64,000 nucleotides of DNA from Enterobacterales bacterium (GTDB taxonomy: Bacteria > Pseudomonadota > Gammaproteobacteria > Enterobacterales > Enterobacteriaceae): NCBI GenBank assembly GCA_015655145.1, contig JAATFO010000136.1, positions 19,165 through 83,164 on the forward strand, read 5' to 3'. Shown here piece by piece: positions 38,049 to 46,583 of the stretch (positions are counted from its first letter, which is position 1; each line of letters opens with the position of its first letter). The notes below the pieces were generated by a model, which did not search any database, was not told where the DNA came from, and was given only the letters and a program-made list of their open reading frames with translations. The position numbers and the translations under genes were made by a program.

Positions 38049-38825
38049 TTAATCGTGAGACAGCAAAAAGGGTGCTGAATCCGTCAATGACAGTAACAAG
38101 GTTGTTTCTTGTGGCGAGCCTACCCACACCGCAATCGCACTTAAGTTATCGCTTTTTTTGCGGCGATTAAGCACCTTTTGCATCAGTGCGAGCCATTCTT
38201 CACAGTGATTAACCATCCGCAGCGCCTGTTCCATCTCGCCAGTGGTGAGATGGCACCAGAAGCCATCTGTACACACCAGGAAGGCATCGCCATCTTCTAA
38301 CGGCAGGGGATCACTATAACTGGCCTTGTGTACGGTTTCAGCGCCGAGGGCATTATAGAGTAAATTATTGTTAATACCGGAATTTTCATAGCCAGCCTCT
38401 TTCATCTGTTGGGCCAGACTGTGATCACGCGTGACCTGATTAAGGTAGCCATGTCGGAAGTGGTAAACCCGGCTATCGCCCGCATGCGCCCACCAGGCAC
38501 GTTGCTGAACCCGGTCAATAAATAGCGCCGCCAGCGTGGTACTCATTTGCGAAAATTTAGGATTAATCTGTTGTGCGGCGCGAATTGCGCGATCACTGTT
38601 CTCCACCGCCTGATGTGTAGCCTCTGGCGTGAGTTGACATTCACCCTCGAGCTGATTCAACAAGGTATCACATGCAATCTGCGCCGCAATATCGCCACCG
38701 GCTAAACCGGCGACGCCGTCACACACCAAAAAGCAGGCGCTGTGTTCGTGTAATGACGAACCGGTACGATCCTGATTACTGTCCCGGGTACCTTGTTGTG
38801 ATAGTGAGGCGAAGGTGATGTTCAT
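38049..38825 (-). CDS. pppA: T6SS PP2C-family phosphatase PppA
   Basis: This 258-residue PPM/PP2C phosphatase has RDSNQDRTGSSLHEH, FLVCDGVAGLAGGDIAA, WWAHAGDSRVYHFR and FLVCTDGFW, which carry the metal-binding aspartates. Its likely substrate is the phosphorylated FHA protein encoded just upstream, opposing PpkA. It overlaps the fha gene by four bases (ATGA). Confidence 0.9.
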   Translation of the reverse strand: MNITFASLSQQGTRDSNQDRTGSSLHEHSACFLVCDGVAGLAGGDIAAQIACDTLLNQLEGECQLTPEATHQAVENSDRAIRAAQQINPKFSQMSTTLAALFIDRVQQRAWWAHAGDSRVYHFRHGYLNQVTRDHSLAQQMKEAGYENSGINNNLLYNALGAETVHKASYSDPLPLEDGDAFLVCTDGFWCHLTTGEMEQALRMVNHCEEWLALMQKVLNRRKKSDNLSAIAVWVGSPQETTLLLSLTDSAPFLLSHD

Positions 38826-39988
38826 TCGCTATCCGCTTTGGTTTGAGAATCTTTATACTGGTTGACTTCCATATCATAGGCGTGCAGAAAAGCCTCGCCA
38901 AACAACGTATGGAAATCATCTTCAATCTCGCCGGTAGTGCGCTGGTAATTACGCATGAAAAAATCCCACATTGCGGCTTTTCGTGATGAGGAAAACCGCA
39001 TTTTGGTGACAATCCCTTCTTGTCGCGCGGTTTCTTCAAGCCGTTGCGGATTGAAGGATTGTAACATTGCCGCAATAATGGCGCGGATCCCGGCAATCAT
39101 GCCTAACTGGTGGGCCTGCAAATCCACCAGGGCATCGCGCACCGCCTGTTCAGGTTGCATAAAACCGGGCATCTGACTTTGATACATTTGCATTAAAACT
39201 GTTTTACCCGACGGTAAAATTTTGAAAGGGTTATTAGCCTCGTCCAGGATCATTGTCATTTCCGCCTTCACGCCACGTTTAAGTATTGAGCGTGATGACA
39301 ACAATGCGACCGTACCCTGGGAAAACAAACTGAGAATGCGCCCGGTCATGTGCATCTGTTCTTCACTCAGCGTCTCATTATTTTGGCTGCGGTCAAGCCC
39401 CATTCCGTCCAGTAAGGCCTGAATACGGTTTTCCGCACCAGCGGACGCAGCGTTTACTTTGTAGCCAGCGCTGTCATGTGGCAGGGGATCGATATCCAGT
39501 CTCGCGCCGCTGTTTTTTCCGGCGAAGGAGGGTGAAAGCTCTGGCGGAATACTGTCTGGCAACGGCGTGATCGGCAGGTCTTCCGGCTGCAAAATCCCGA
39601 GCGGATCCAACGGTACACCCTGTTGTTCATGGAACAATGATAACGGATCAATGGCGTCAGTTGTGTCTGTAGAAACGCGTGCCGGATCGCTAAGCTGAAT
39701 CAGATAGTCGCCGATACCCAGCGTATCGCCATGTCGCAGTATCGCCTGGTCACCGCGTTTTAACGGCACGTCATTAATCATCACCGTGGTTACGCTGCCT
39801 TGGTTGGTTAACCGGCATTGATGATCCGCTGCAACATGAACCAGCGCTTGCAGGCGGGAGATTGCCCGGTTTTCATCCGGTAACACCAGGTCGTTATCCA
39901 TACTCCGCCCAATCGTGCCGCCTGGCGGTAAGAAGTCAAACGTGTTAACGGGTGTTGCCGTTGTGCTTCTCACAATAGTAAATCGCAT
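38822..39988 (-). CDS. T6SS FHA-domain protein (Fha/TagH)
   Basis: This 388-residue protein has an N-terminal FHA domain (GGTIGRSMDNDLVLPDENRAIS, SRLQALV, LTNQGSVTTVMINDVPLKRG) that binds phosphothreonine. A C-terminal TagH-type domain (MGLDRSQNNETLSEEQMHMTG, SLKRG, FGEAFLHAYDMEV) follows, with a Pro-rich linker between. In the Pseudomonas threonine-phosphorylation pathway Fha1 activates the type VI apparatus. Genes for kinase, phosphatase and FHA target all lie together here. Confidence 0.88.
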   Translation of the reverse strand: MRFTIVRSTTATPVNTFDFLPPGGTIGRSMDNDLVLPDENRAISRLQALVHVAADHQCRLTNQGSVTTVMINDVPLKRGDQAILRHGDTLGIGDYLIQLSDPARVSTDTTDAIDPLSLFHEQQGVPLDPLGILQPEDLPITPLPDSIPPELSPSFAGKNSGARLDIDPLPHDSAGYKVNAASAGAENRIQALLDGMGLDRSQNNETLSEEQMHMTGRILSLFSQGTVALLSSRSILKRGVKAEMTMILDEANNPFKILPSGKTVLMQMYQSQMPGFMQPEQAVRDALVDLQAHQLGMIAGIRAIIAAMLQSFNPQRLEETARQEGIVTKMRFSSSRKAAMWDFFMRNYQRTTGEIEDDFHTLFGEAFLHAYDMEVNQYKDSQTKADSE

Positions 39989-40023
39989 GAAGTTTCCTGC
40001 TTAAACGGCCGATAACCCGTGGA

Positions 40024-40701
40024 TTAGCGGAACATCGGCGGATAGAGCCCGTTACGACCTGGCGCCGATCCGGCTGCCGGGTTAAATAATAGTGAAAACA
40101 AGAGCGCGGTGAGATTCCCGCTGTGTTTATGGGTGGCATGAGTAAAGCCGTCGCTACGATTGCTCCACCAGTAGCTGGTACATTGCCGGGGCGAAAAACA
40201 CGCGGCTACCTCTGGCCAGCTCAGAGTATAAGGTACATCCTGATAATCCGAACCGTCTATCATCGCTGGCAGTGGCGGCAGTCGCCGTAGATTGTGTTCC
40301 AGTTGTTCGGGCGCGTGTTGTTCACGCACGCTACGCAACAGCGTATCACCTAACGACCGATACCAACTCCCGGAAATAGCCAATTGTGCAGGATTCCAGT
40401 CCGCGACAGCAATAGTGTGTAATGCCACTAAAGGCCAGATACGCCCCACGCTATCATGTGAAGGTAACAGACAACCCAGTTGAACAGACTGTATGCCTGG
40501 GAAAGAGGGCAGGACAAAATTCCAGACAGGAGCGTGTGGAAACACAGTCAGAGGGTCACTTTCTTGCGGCTGCCAGCGCGCAAAACCCTGCTGAAACCAG
40601 TTTGACCACCAAACGATCAGTGTCTGTGGCAATCGACGCTGGAGAAAATCACCGGTTGTTGGCAATTTACCATACCAGCCGGGAGAGAATATTTCCGCCA
40701 T
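40024..40701 (-). CDS. tagF: T6SS protein TagF (ImpM family)
   Basis: This 225-residue protein begins FSPGWYGKLPTTGDFLQRRL, the TagF/ImpM signature, with FVLPSFPGIQSVQLGCLLPS and DSVGRIWPLVAL later. TagF represses type VI assembly post-translationally in Pseudomonas. A GTG two codons upstream is possible, but GAGGTG precedes the ATG at 40701. It follows tssM after seven bases. Confidence 0.9.
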   Translation of the reverse strand: MAEIFSPGWYGKLPTTGDFLQRRLPQTLIVWWSNWFQQGFARWQPQESDPLTVFPHAPVWNFVLPSFPGIQSVQLGCLLPSHDSVGRIWPLVALHTIAVADWNPAQLAISGSWYRSLGDTLLRSVREQHAPEQLEHNLRRLPPLPAMIDGSDYQDVPYTLSWPEVAACFSPRQCTSYWWSNRSDGFTHATHKHSGNLTALLFSLLFNPAAGSAPGRNGLYPPMFR

Positions 40702-40708
40702 GAACACC

Positions 40709-42826
40709 TCACTCTGGTTGTGTATGGCGGCTGATGGGCTGAAAGAGGATGTCTGGTCTCATTGCACTGGCATGATGGCTATTTTTCGCCTCTGCCTGCG
40801 TGGTCGCCGATTTACGCATCATTAACGTATTATCCCGTGCATAAGGTGAAGACTGAATTTGTCTGTCCAGCAATTGCGTTAAATGCCAGTCCAGCTGTTG
40901 TAAATCACGCGGGGTAGCAGTGGTCGCCATCGTGCGTTGTAAATTTTGCATCACCCAACTGCGCAGGAATTCACCATCGTAGTTATGGGGTTGATACAAC
41001 ATCTGATAGGCGCGTAGCGCATTGCGGCTGAACTCACTGTTCTCGTTTTTGTTATGGCGAAGTGTTGCCGTAATCTGTTGTGCAACCTGCGGCAACAGGA
41101 GCGATTTTAATGCGTTTTGATAGAGCACCCAGCTTGCATCGCTCACTTGATCGCCACGATAGAGTCCAGCCCTCATGATGATGGGCGGATTGTCCAGCGT
41201 AAAGCTGTCTGGTTGCGGCAGTTGTACCAAATTATTCAGGAAGGGAAGCAGATCGAGCATACTCGCTGGTGTCTGGTGCATCCATTGACGTCCTTGTTGT
41301 ACGATGGTGGGCATGCGCATTTCAATCTGTTGCAGGTAGCGCTGGTTCTGATAATAGCTGATAAACCAACAACCGGACGTAATGAATAATATGAACGCTA
41401 GCATAGCATAGCTCAGCCAGTGAAATACGCGGTGGCGATACTCCCACGAATGATCACTGCCAGCCAAACCACTTTCTTTAAAAATCAACTCGCTTAATAA
41501 ATCACGAATAAAGAAACTTTGCCCTCGGGTCGCCGGGATCGGGGCAGTGCGATTAACACTGTCCCACGAGGCAATGGATTGTCCATGGGATTGGGGAAGC
41601 TGAAGCTTGCGCGTTAATTCCCCCATGATACGGTCAAAAGGCAGCCCTTCCTGGGTCCCGCTGGTAAAAAACAAGCCACGCGCAGACCAGGCAACATCCC
41701 CAGATGTTGGTGAAAAAATAATATCGATATATTCCGCCAGCAGCGAACGCAATGAGGCAAACTCCTGCGGAAACAGGAAACATTCCGCACGGTGCAGTAA
41801 ATTATTATCCTGCGCCATCTTTTCCGCTAATTCTTGCGTCAAATGTGATGCAAGAAAGCGGAACTGTTGTTCGAACTGGCGATTAAGCTGGCGTTGACTA
41901 TCACGTCGAGGTTCCCATGGAAAGGTAAATCCCCAAATCTGGTCACGTTGTTGTTTATCCAGCGTGGCGAAATAACGCATAAATCCTTTCAGTAAATCTG
42001 TCTTCGTCACCATGATATAGACCGGAAAATGAATGCCGGTTTGCTGATGAAGTTCTGCCATGCGCTGTCGCAAAGCGGTTGCCTGAGCAAAACGCGCCTC
42101 CGCTGAATGGCTCAGGAGATCCGCCACGCTGATGGTCATGATGACGCCATTGATGGGCTGGCGGGCACGATAGCGTTTCAACAGATTGATGAAGGTGTGC
42201 CATTCGCTGGCATCATGGGCACGCAGGCTTTCCTGCAAGGTATAGCGCCCGGCCGTATCCAGTAATACGGCACTGTCGGTAAACCACCAGTCGCAATGAC
42301 GAGTGCCACCGACCCCGCGTATGGCATCTTTCCCCATGCTGTCGGTCAGCGGGAAATCAAGTCCGGAGTTAATCAACGCGGTGGTTTTACCCGCGCCAGG
42401 CGCCCCGATAACAATATACCACGGGAGTTGATAAAGGTATTGCACGCGATAACGCTGCAACCAGTTGCCATCAGATTTACGGTAGAAATGCGCTTTTTTG
42501 AGCCGGGCAATGGCATCACTGAAGTGCGCATTCAGCCATTCCTCGCTGGCCTGTTGTTCTGCATCATCGTTATGTGTGGCTTGAAGCTTATAGAGAAACG
42601 CACGGTTAAACCAGGCGTTATAGTATCGGAAGGTAAGCTGAAACAAAATCCATAACAAATAACCGAGGCCAATCAGCATCTGACGATTCCGCGCCGGCTC
42701 AAGTGGACGTGAATCGCTGATTGTCAGCATTGGACCCAGCAGCCAAATCAGGCTGGAGAGGGCGCTCATGCCGATGAATCCCCAAAAGAAACGGCGGGTA
42801 AACAGTGAAAGCAGGAAATGTCGCAT
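40709..42826 (-). CDS. tssM: T6SS membrane-complex protein TssM (IcmF), short form
   Basis: This 705-residue IcmF-family protein has two N-terminal membrane spans (about 12-33 and 50-66), a cytoplasmic P-loop domain (VIGAPGAGKTTALINSG near 140-155; DTAGRY; VTKTDLLKG) and a third span near 470-492. Only about 210 residues follow. Standard TssM proteins exceed 1100 residues, and the large periplasmic C-terminal part that contacts TssJ is missing here. The tail is polar and low-complexity. The frame ends cleanly before tagF, so this is a shortened gene rather than an obvious frameshift. It overlaps the tssL stop (TGATG). Confidence 0.88.
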   Translation of the reverse strand: MRHFLLSLFTRRFFWGFIGMSALSSLIWLLGPMLTISDSRPLEPARNRQMLIGLGYLLWILFQLTFRYYNAWFNRAFLYKLQATHNDDAEQQASEEWLNAHFSDAIARLKKAHFYRKSDGNWLQRYRVQYLYQLPWYIVIGAPGAGKTTALINSGLDFPLTDSMGKDAIRGVGGTRHCDWWFTDSAVLLDTAGRYTLQESLRAHDASEWHTFINLLKRYRARQPINGVIMTISVADLLSHSAEARFAQATALRQRMAELHQQTGIHFPVYIMVTKTDLLKGFMRYFATLDKQQRDQIWGFTFPWEPRRDSQRQLNRQFEQQFRFLASHLTQELAEKMAQDNNLLHRAECFLFPQEFASLRSLLAEYIDIIFSPTSGDVAWSARGLFFTSGTQEGLPFDRIMGELTRKLQLPQSHGQSIASWDSVNRTAPIPATRGQSFFIRDLLSELIFKESGLAGSDHSWEYRHRVFHWLSYAMLAFILFITSGCWFISYYQNQRYLQQIEMRMPTIVQQGRQWMHQTPASMLDLLPFLNNLVQLPQPDSFTLDNPPIIMRAGLYRGDQVSDASWVLYQNALKSLLLPQVAQQITATLRHNKNENSEFSRNALRAYQMLYQPHNYDGEFLRSWVMQNLQRTMATTATPRDLQQLDWHLTQLLDRQIQSSPYARDNTLMMRKSATTQAEAKNSHHASAMRPDILFQPISRHTQPE

Positions 42827-44046
42827 CACTGTATTCCTCTTATATTCATACCGGCAGGCTCAGGAGCGGCGAATAGCGTGATTTCCACACGGCGATTGCG
42901 CGCCCGATTTTCCCGGCTGTCATTGGCCGCCAGCGGTGTGCTGTCGCCACGACCTTCTGTTTTGATTTGGTGTCCAGCCGCCAGTTGTTGGCTAAGCAGC
43001 GAACTGACCGCCTGCGCCTGCGCCAGTGAATATTCATAATTTGAAGCGAAACGGTTATCGCGCGTCGACTGGTTATCGGTATACACAGACACCAGCACCG
43101 TGCCTTTGACATTATTCATCGCAGCTACCACCCGCATCAGCAACGCACGTCCGACGGCATTGAGTGCAGTGGCATTATGATCAAAGAGTCGATCGGCAGA
43201 CAATGTCACTTTACTGCCAAAGGGGCCATCACTCACTTCAAGTTGTCCGGCGGCAATCACATCGCTTAAATGCTGATGCAAATTTAATAAGCCAGGCGGC
43301 GCAAACGCTCGACGTGAAGGGGTTATCTGCGGTAACGGCGTCTGATAAATTTCACGTAATAAAGGTTCGGCAGTATACCCCAGTCGCCAGTTAAGCCCGC
43401 TGTAAATCAGACCGGCAACTAACGCCGTGACGGCAACAGCAGCCCAAAGCGGCACCGGGGGAAGCCAGAGATTACCGGGTAGTGGTCGGACAATCACCTG
43501 ACTGGTGAGAGGGGCTTCACTGTCATGGCGGGTGTCTGCAATCAACTGCGCCAGACGAACACGAATGTTCTCACGTTGTAGTCGGCTATTCTCTTTACCG
43601 CGATAACGCCCTTCATAACCAAGCAACAGGCAATAGTGAATCACTTCAAGCAACCACAGATGTTGTTGGGGGGCTTGTGAGAGGCGTGATAATAACTGAA
43701 AGACTTTTTCTCCTCCCCAACTCTCATTATGGAAAGTGACCAGTAATCCGTTGCCTGACCAGACACCACGGGTACCCCAGGGCGTCTGCGTGGCGGCTTC
43801 ATCCAGGGTGCTGCATAAACAATAGCGGGCGCCAATGATCATCTCAAAGGGAAGCCCGGCTTGTTTACTGCGGTTTTCAAACTGGCGCACTTCTTCAATG
43901 AGCTGATGACGTAATCCGGCCGGGTCGTCATGTGTGGCGGCCAGACGAATTTGCACGATGGCATTGAACAGCGGTGCAGCGGCGGCGAGTAAAGCATTTT
44001 CTGTGCTCATGACCATAGCATCACAGGCAGCGAATTCTGGTGTCAT
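42826..44046 (-). CDS. tssL: T6SS protein TssL (DotU) with OmpA-like domain
   Basis: This 406-residue protein has an N-terminal cytoplasmic DotU/TssL domain (LRHQLIEEVRQFENRSKQAG, ARYCLCSTLDEAATQTPWG, LLEVIHYCLLLGYEGRYRG), one membrane span near 197-218 (LWAAVAVTALVAGLIYSGL), then an OmpA/MotB-type peptidoglycan-binding domain (IKTEGRGDSTPLAAN, RARNRRVEITL). This is the extended class of TssL that anchors to the cell wall. It normally pairs with TssM and TssJ; tssJ is not in the window. Confidence 0.92.
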   Translation of the reverse strand: MTPEFAACDAMVMSTENALLAAAAPLFNAIVQIRLAATHDDPAGLRHQLIEEVRQFENRSKQAGLPFEMIIGARYCLCSTLDEAATQTPWGTRGVWSGNGLLVTFHNESWGGEKVFQLLSRLSQAPQQHLWLLEVIHYCLLLGYEGRYRGKENSRLQRENIRVRLAQLIADTRHDSEAPLTSQVIVRPLPGNLWLPPVPLWAAVAVTALVAGLIYSGLNWRLGYTAEPLLREIYQTPLPQITPSRRAFAPPGLLNLHQHLSDVIAAGQLEVSDGPFGSKVTLSADRLFDHNATALNAVGRALLMRVVAAMNNVKGTVLVSVYTDNQSTRDNRFASNYEYSLAQAQAVSSLLSQQLAAGHQIKTEGRGDSTPLAANDSRENRARNRRVEITLFAAPEPAGMNIRGIQ

Positions 44047-44143
44047 CGACTCTCGTTAATCCTGAATGAACGTCTGATCCCTCAGGCTAATTTAGGTTTA
44101 CATCGTTGTTATTGTGTGTGCTTATTTTGGCAACACGTATTTA

Positions 44144-44635
44144 TTACTCAAGGATCCAGGTGGCCGTATTACCGCTACGGCATGCTTTGCTGTCGCCACC
44201 GACATTGACGCAGACTTGTTTTGCTGGTGTGCGGGGGCGGCGGCGGTCATTACGTACGGTGGCATCATAACGGTTACCGGGTACCCCGGCTTTCACTGGC
44301 ACATAGCCGATTAACTGCGTCTGATCGGCGTCGGCAATGGCCAGCCAGTCATTTTCCACCTTGCCCAACACGGTAAAAGGCTTACTGTTTTCCAGATAAC
44401 CCACGATTTTGCCGCCATAATTTGGCGTAGTCATGACCGAAGCACGATAGAGCGCCCGGTAATTCTCTCCGACAGGCGTAAATTCTTTCGGCGCTTGTAC
44501 CACGTGGCGGTGTGTCAAAGACACGCCGTTAAGGGTGCTGGTTACCAGAGTATCGTCGGTGATGGGCGGTGCCGGTGCCTTGCACCCTGCCATCGTCAAC
44601 ACCGCGAGCAGCGCTAACGTGAGGTAAATTTTCAC
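44144..44635 (-). CDS. SH3-domain lipoprotein at the head of the T6SS module
   Basis: Starting at GTG 44635, with GAGGA five bases upstream, this 163-residue protein has a lipoprotein signal (KIYLTLALLAVLTMAGC). A bacterial SH3-like segment (SVMTTPNYGGKIVGYLENSK, FTVLGKVENDWLAIADADQ) and a conserved Cys pair near the C-terminus follow. The frame is open to 44659 but that start breaks the signal. It lies 97 bases upstream of tssL, where tssJ might be expected, but its sequence is SH3-like, not TssJ-like. It may serve as an outer-membrane partner; that is inference. Confidence 0.65.
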   Translation of the reverse strand: MKIYLTLALLAVLTMAGCKAPAPPITDDTLVTSTLNGVSLTHRHVVQAPKEFTPVGENYRALYRASVMTTPNYGGKIVGYLENSKPFTVLGKVENDWLAIADADQTQLIGYVPVKAGVPGNRYDATVRNDRRRPRTPAKQVCVNVGGDSKACRSGNTATWILE

Positions 44636-44691
44636 TCTATTCCTCGTGAATTTCATCAAAATATCTGACCAATATCAGGCAATTCACCCGG

Positions 44692-44711
44692 AAAAAAGCC
44701 TTACAAGGCTA
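44692..44711 (-). terminator. leftward terminator just upstream of the T6SS module
   Basis: On the minus strand AGCCTT-GT-AAGGCT is followed by six T. It would stop transcription from the former deoR gene and lies only 57 bases before the lipoprotein start. Confidence 0.7.
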
Positions 44712-45035
44712 CCCGGGAAACTTCGCGACCTGATGTAAAAAATTATGCAGTTTTACAGAAAGATAAAGCTCCAGCCAGTCTACCTGACACTTTTGGGAAT
44801 TCAAACTATTGCATGTGGGTGTTTATCATGCTAGTCACGATTATATACAGTTGGACCCCAGGGGGGCGGGCGTTTTCTGTCAGCAGGTGCTGAGCCATAA
44901 TTCCGCGCAGCGCAGCCTCCCGTGTGCTGATCTTTTTGGTGGTTCGCCCTCGTGGGGCGATAAAAAAACATGTGCGGGTGAATATTGGATAGCCGCCCTT
45001 ATACAATCTCGATCTTTTATCACCGGATCGGTCAG
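44712..45035. other. spacer downstream of the broken deoR gene
   Basis: No recognisable gene. A 66-codon minus-strand frame at 44806-45006 lacks family features, codon bias and a ribosome site. Confidence 0.35.
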
Positions 45036-45428
45036 TTATTCCGCCACCAGCACGTTCACCCCTGATGCTTCAAACGCCGCTATTGATTCACGAGAAATGC
45101 CGCTGTCGGTGATGAGATAGTGAATATCACGTCAGTCACAAGGCATGGCAAACATCGACACTTTATCAATCTTACTGGAGTCGGCCACAACATACACGGT
45201 GTTCGCGGATTTCATCATCGCACTTTTCACCGTGATATCGGTTTCGCTCGGGAAACTGAGTCCTGAACGAGGGGAAATACACGCCGTGGCGAGGAATAGC
45301 GTCTCTGCCAGCACGTTGTTAAAAAAAACCGCTGCTTTTTCGCCGGAGGTTGACAGGGTTGGACATTTGAACGTATCGCCGGTAAGCAGAATGTTGATCC
45401 CGGGTTCTGCCCCTAAATAACTTCTCAT
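45036..45428 (-). pseudogene. DeoR-family regulator, C-terminal fragment with in-frame stop
   Basis: The ligand-binding half of a DeoR/GlpR regulator is recognisable: LLTGDTFKCPTLSTSGEKA, then TDITVKSAMMKSANTVYVVA, then DSSKIDKVSMFAMPCD. A TGA stop follows, and the same frame continues RDIHYLITDSGIS to a natural end at VNVLVAE. The N-terminal HTH is missing because an IS630-type remnant begins two bases upstream. The original target genes are not in the window. Confidence 0.8.
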
Positions 45429-45429
45429 A

Positions 45430-46467
45430 TTACCGCTCCACTTTAGTCAGGCCATGTTGATTGCCCGGGAACGGAGAAGCAGCATTCATAAACTGATTTA
45501 CCTGCTTCAGTAACTGCCACAGGTATCGACACTGATGGTTTCGCGTTATCGTTTCATGAAATGGCAACCGCAGCCGTTCTATCCGATTCAGCCACGGCGA
45601 ATACGTCGGCAGGAACAGTAACCGGAACTTTGTATTTTTTCCCAGCCAACGCTCGACCTTGCGGCTTTTATGGATGATGTCGTTATCCACCACCAGCGTG
45701 ATGGTTTTCGCACGCCGATATGTACGATGTAGCGCATCCAACAGACTGATAAATAAATCAGAACTTTTACTGCTTCCACTGACGTAGTGGACACGTCCGG
45801 TACCTGAATGCAGTGCGCCGTCCAGATAATACTTCTGGTTTTGTCCCGGTGTGGCGATGCGTTTCTGATGTCCTTTGGGCATCCAGTCCGCGCCAATTTT
45901 CGGGTTCAGGTCGATATCGACTTCATCCGGATAAAACACGGGATGGTTTATCTGCTCCTGAGCCAGCACCTGCCCGATGGCAAGCCGTTTTTCCTCATAG
46001 TGTGGAGCTTTGATTTACAATGTTGGCGCGGCTCTGCGCCAGACTATTCCCGCCTGTTTCAGGTAGCGGAGTAAGGTGGAACGGTGAAGAGTCATATCAA
46101 AAAAGTCGGTTGACGATACGGGCCAGTAACTCCGTGCTCCAGTGCGAGCGCAGCCAGCCGAAATCCTTAGGGGAACGTAGTACCAACAGCGGCAAAGTTT
46201 GAAGGATATCGGCGACTGGTCACTGTGAAGCGCGCCCGGTCCGGAGGCGCTTTAAGCCGTCAACACCATATAAAGTAAACCCGTTCATCCATCTGCCGAT
46301 GGATGAACGGGCGGCACAGAGCAGTCTGGCGACCTCGGTAACGGCATTCCCCGATGCAGCATCAGCAGGGCAATAAGCCGCCGGGCATAGTTTTTATCGC
46401 AGGTTTGCTGGGCTTCTTTACATATCAGTCGTCGTTTTTCATCAGTAATTGCTGCTATGATCGACAT
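45430..46467 (-). mobile_element. degenerate IS630-family transposase
   Basis: The longest intact piece (45430-45969) holds the DDE core of IS630-type transposases: PVFYPDEVDIDLNPKIGADW, TITLVVDNDIIHKSRKVERW and FLPTYSPWLNRIERL. Pieces of the N-terminal part appear upstream in shifted frames, including the start at 46467 (SIIAAITDEKRRLICKEAQQ, CDKNYARRLIALLMLHRG). Several frameshifts separate them, so no functional enzyme is made. It interrupted the DeoR gene. Exact element ends could not be fixed. Confidence 0.85.
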
Positions 46468-46583
46468 TGCTCAGTCCGGTTAGTGGTTTGTTTTGATTTG
46501 GCGAGTCATCAGATAGCTCAACCCGAACTGAGTTCCTTTCGGGTGATCTACTATAGAGGGACTACCAAATCTTCTGTCGACTG

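Noticed and set aside
44806..45006. 66-codon minus-strand frame between the type VI module and the deoR remnant
   Set aside because: No recognisable domain, no start signal; in decayed DNA.
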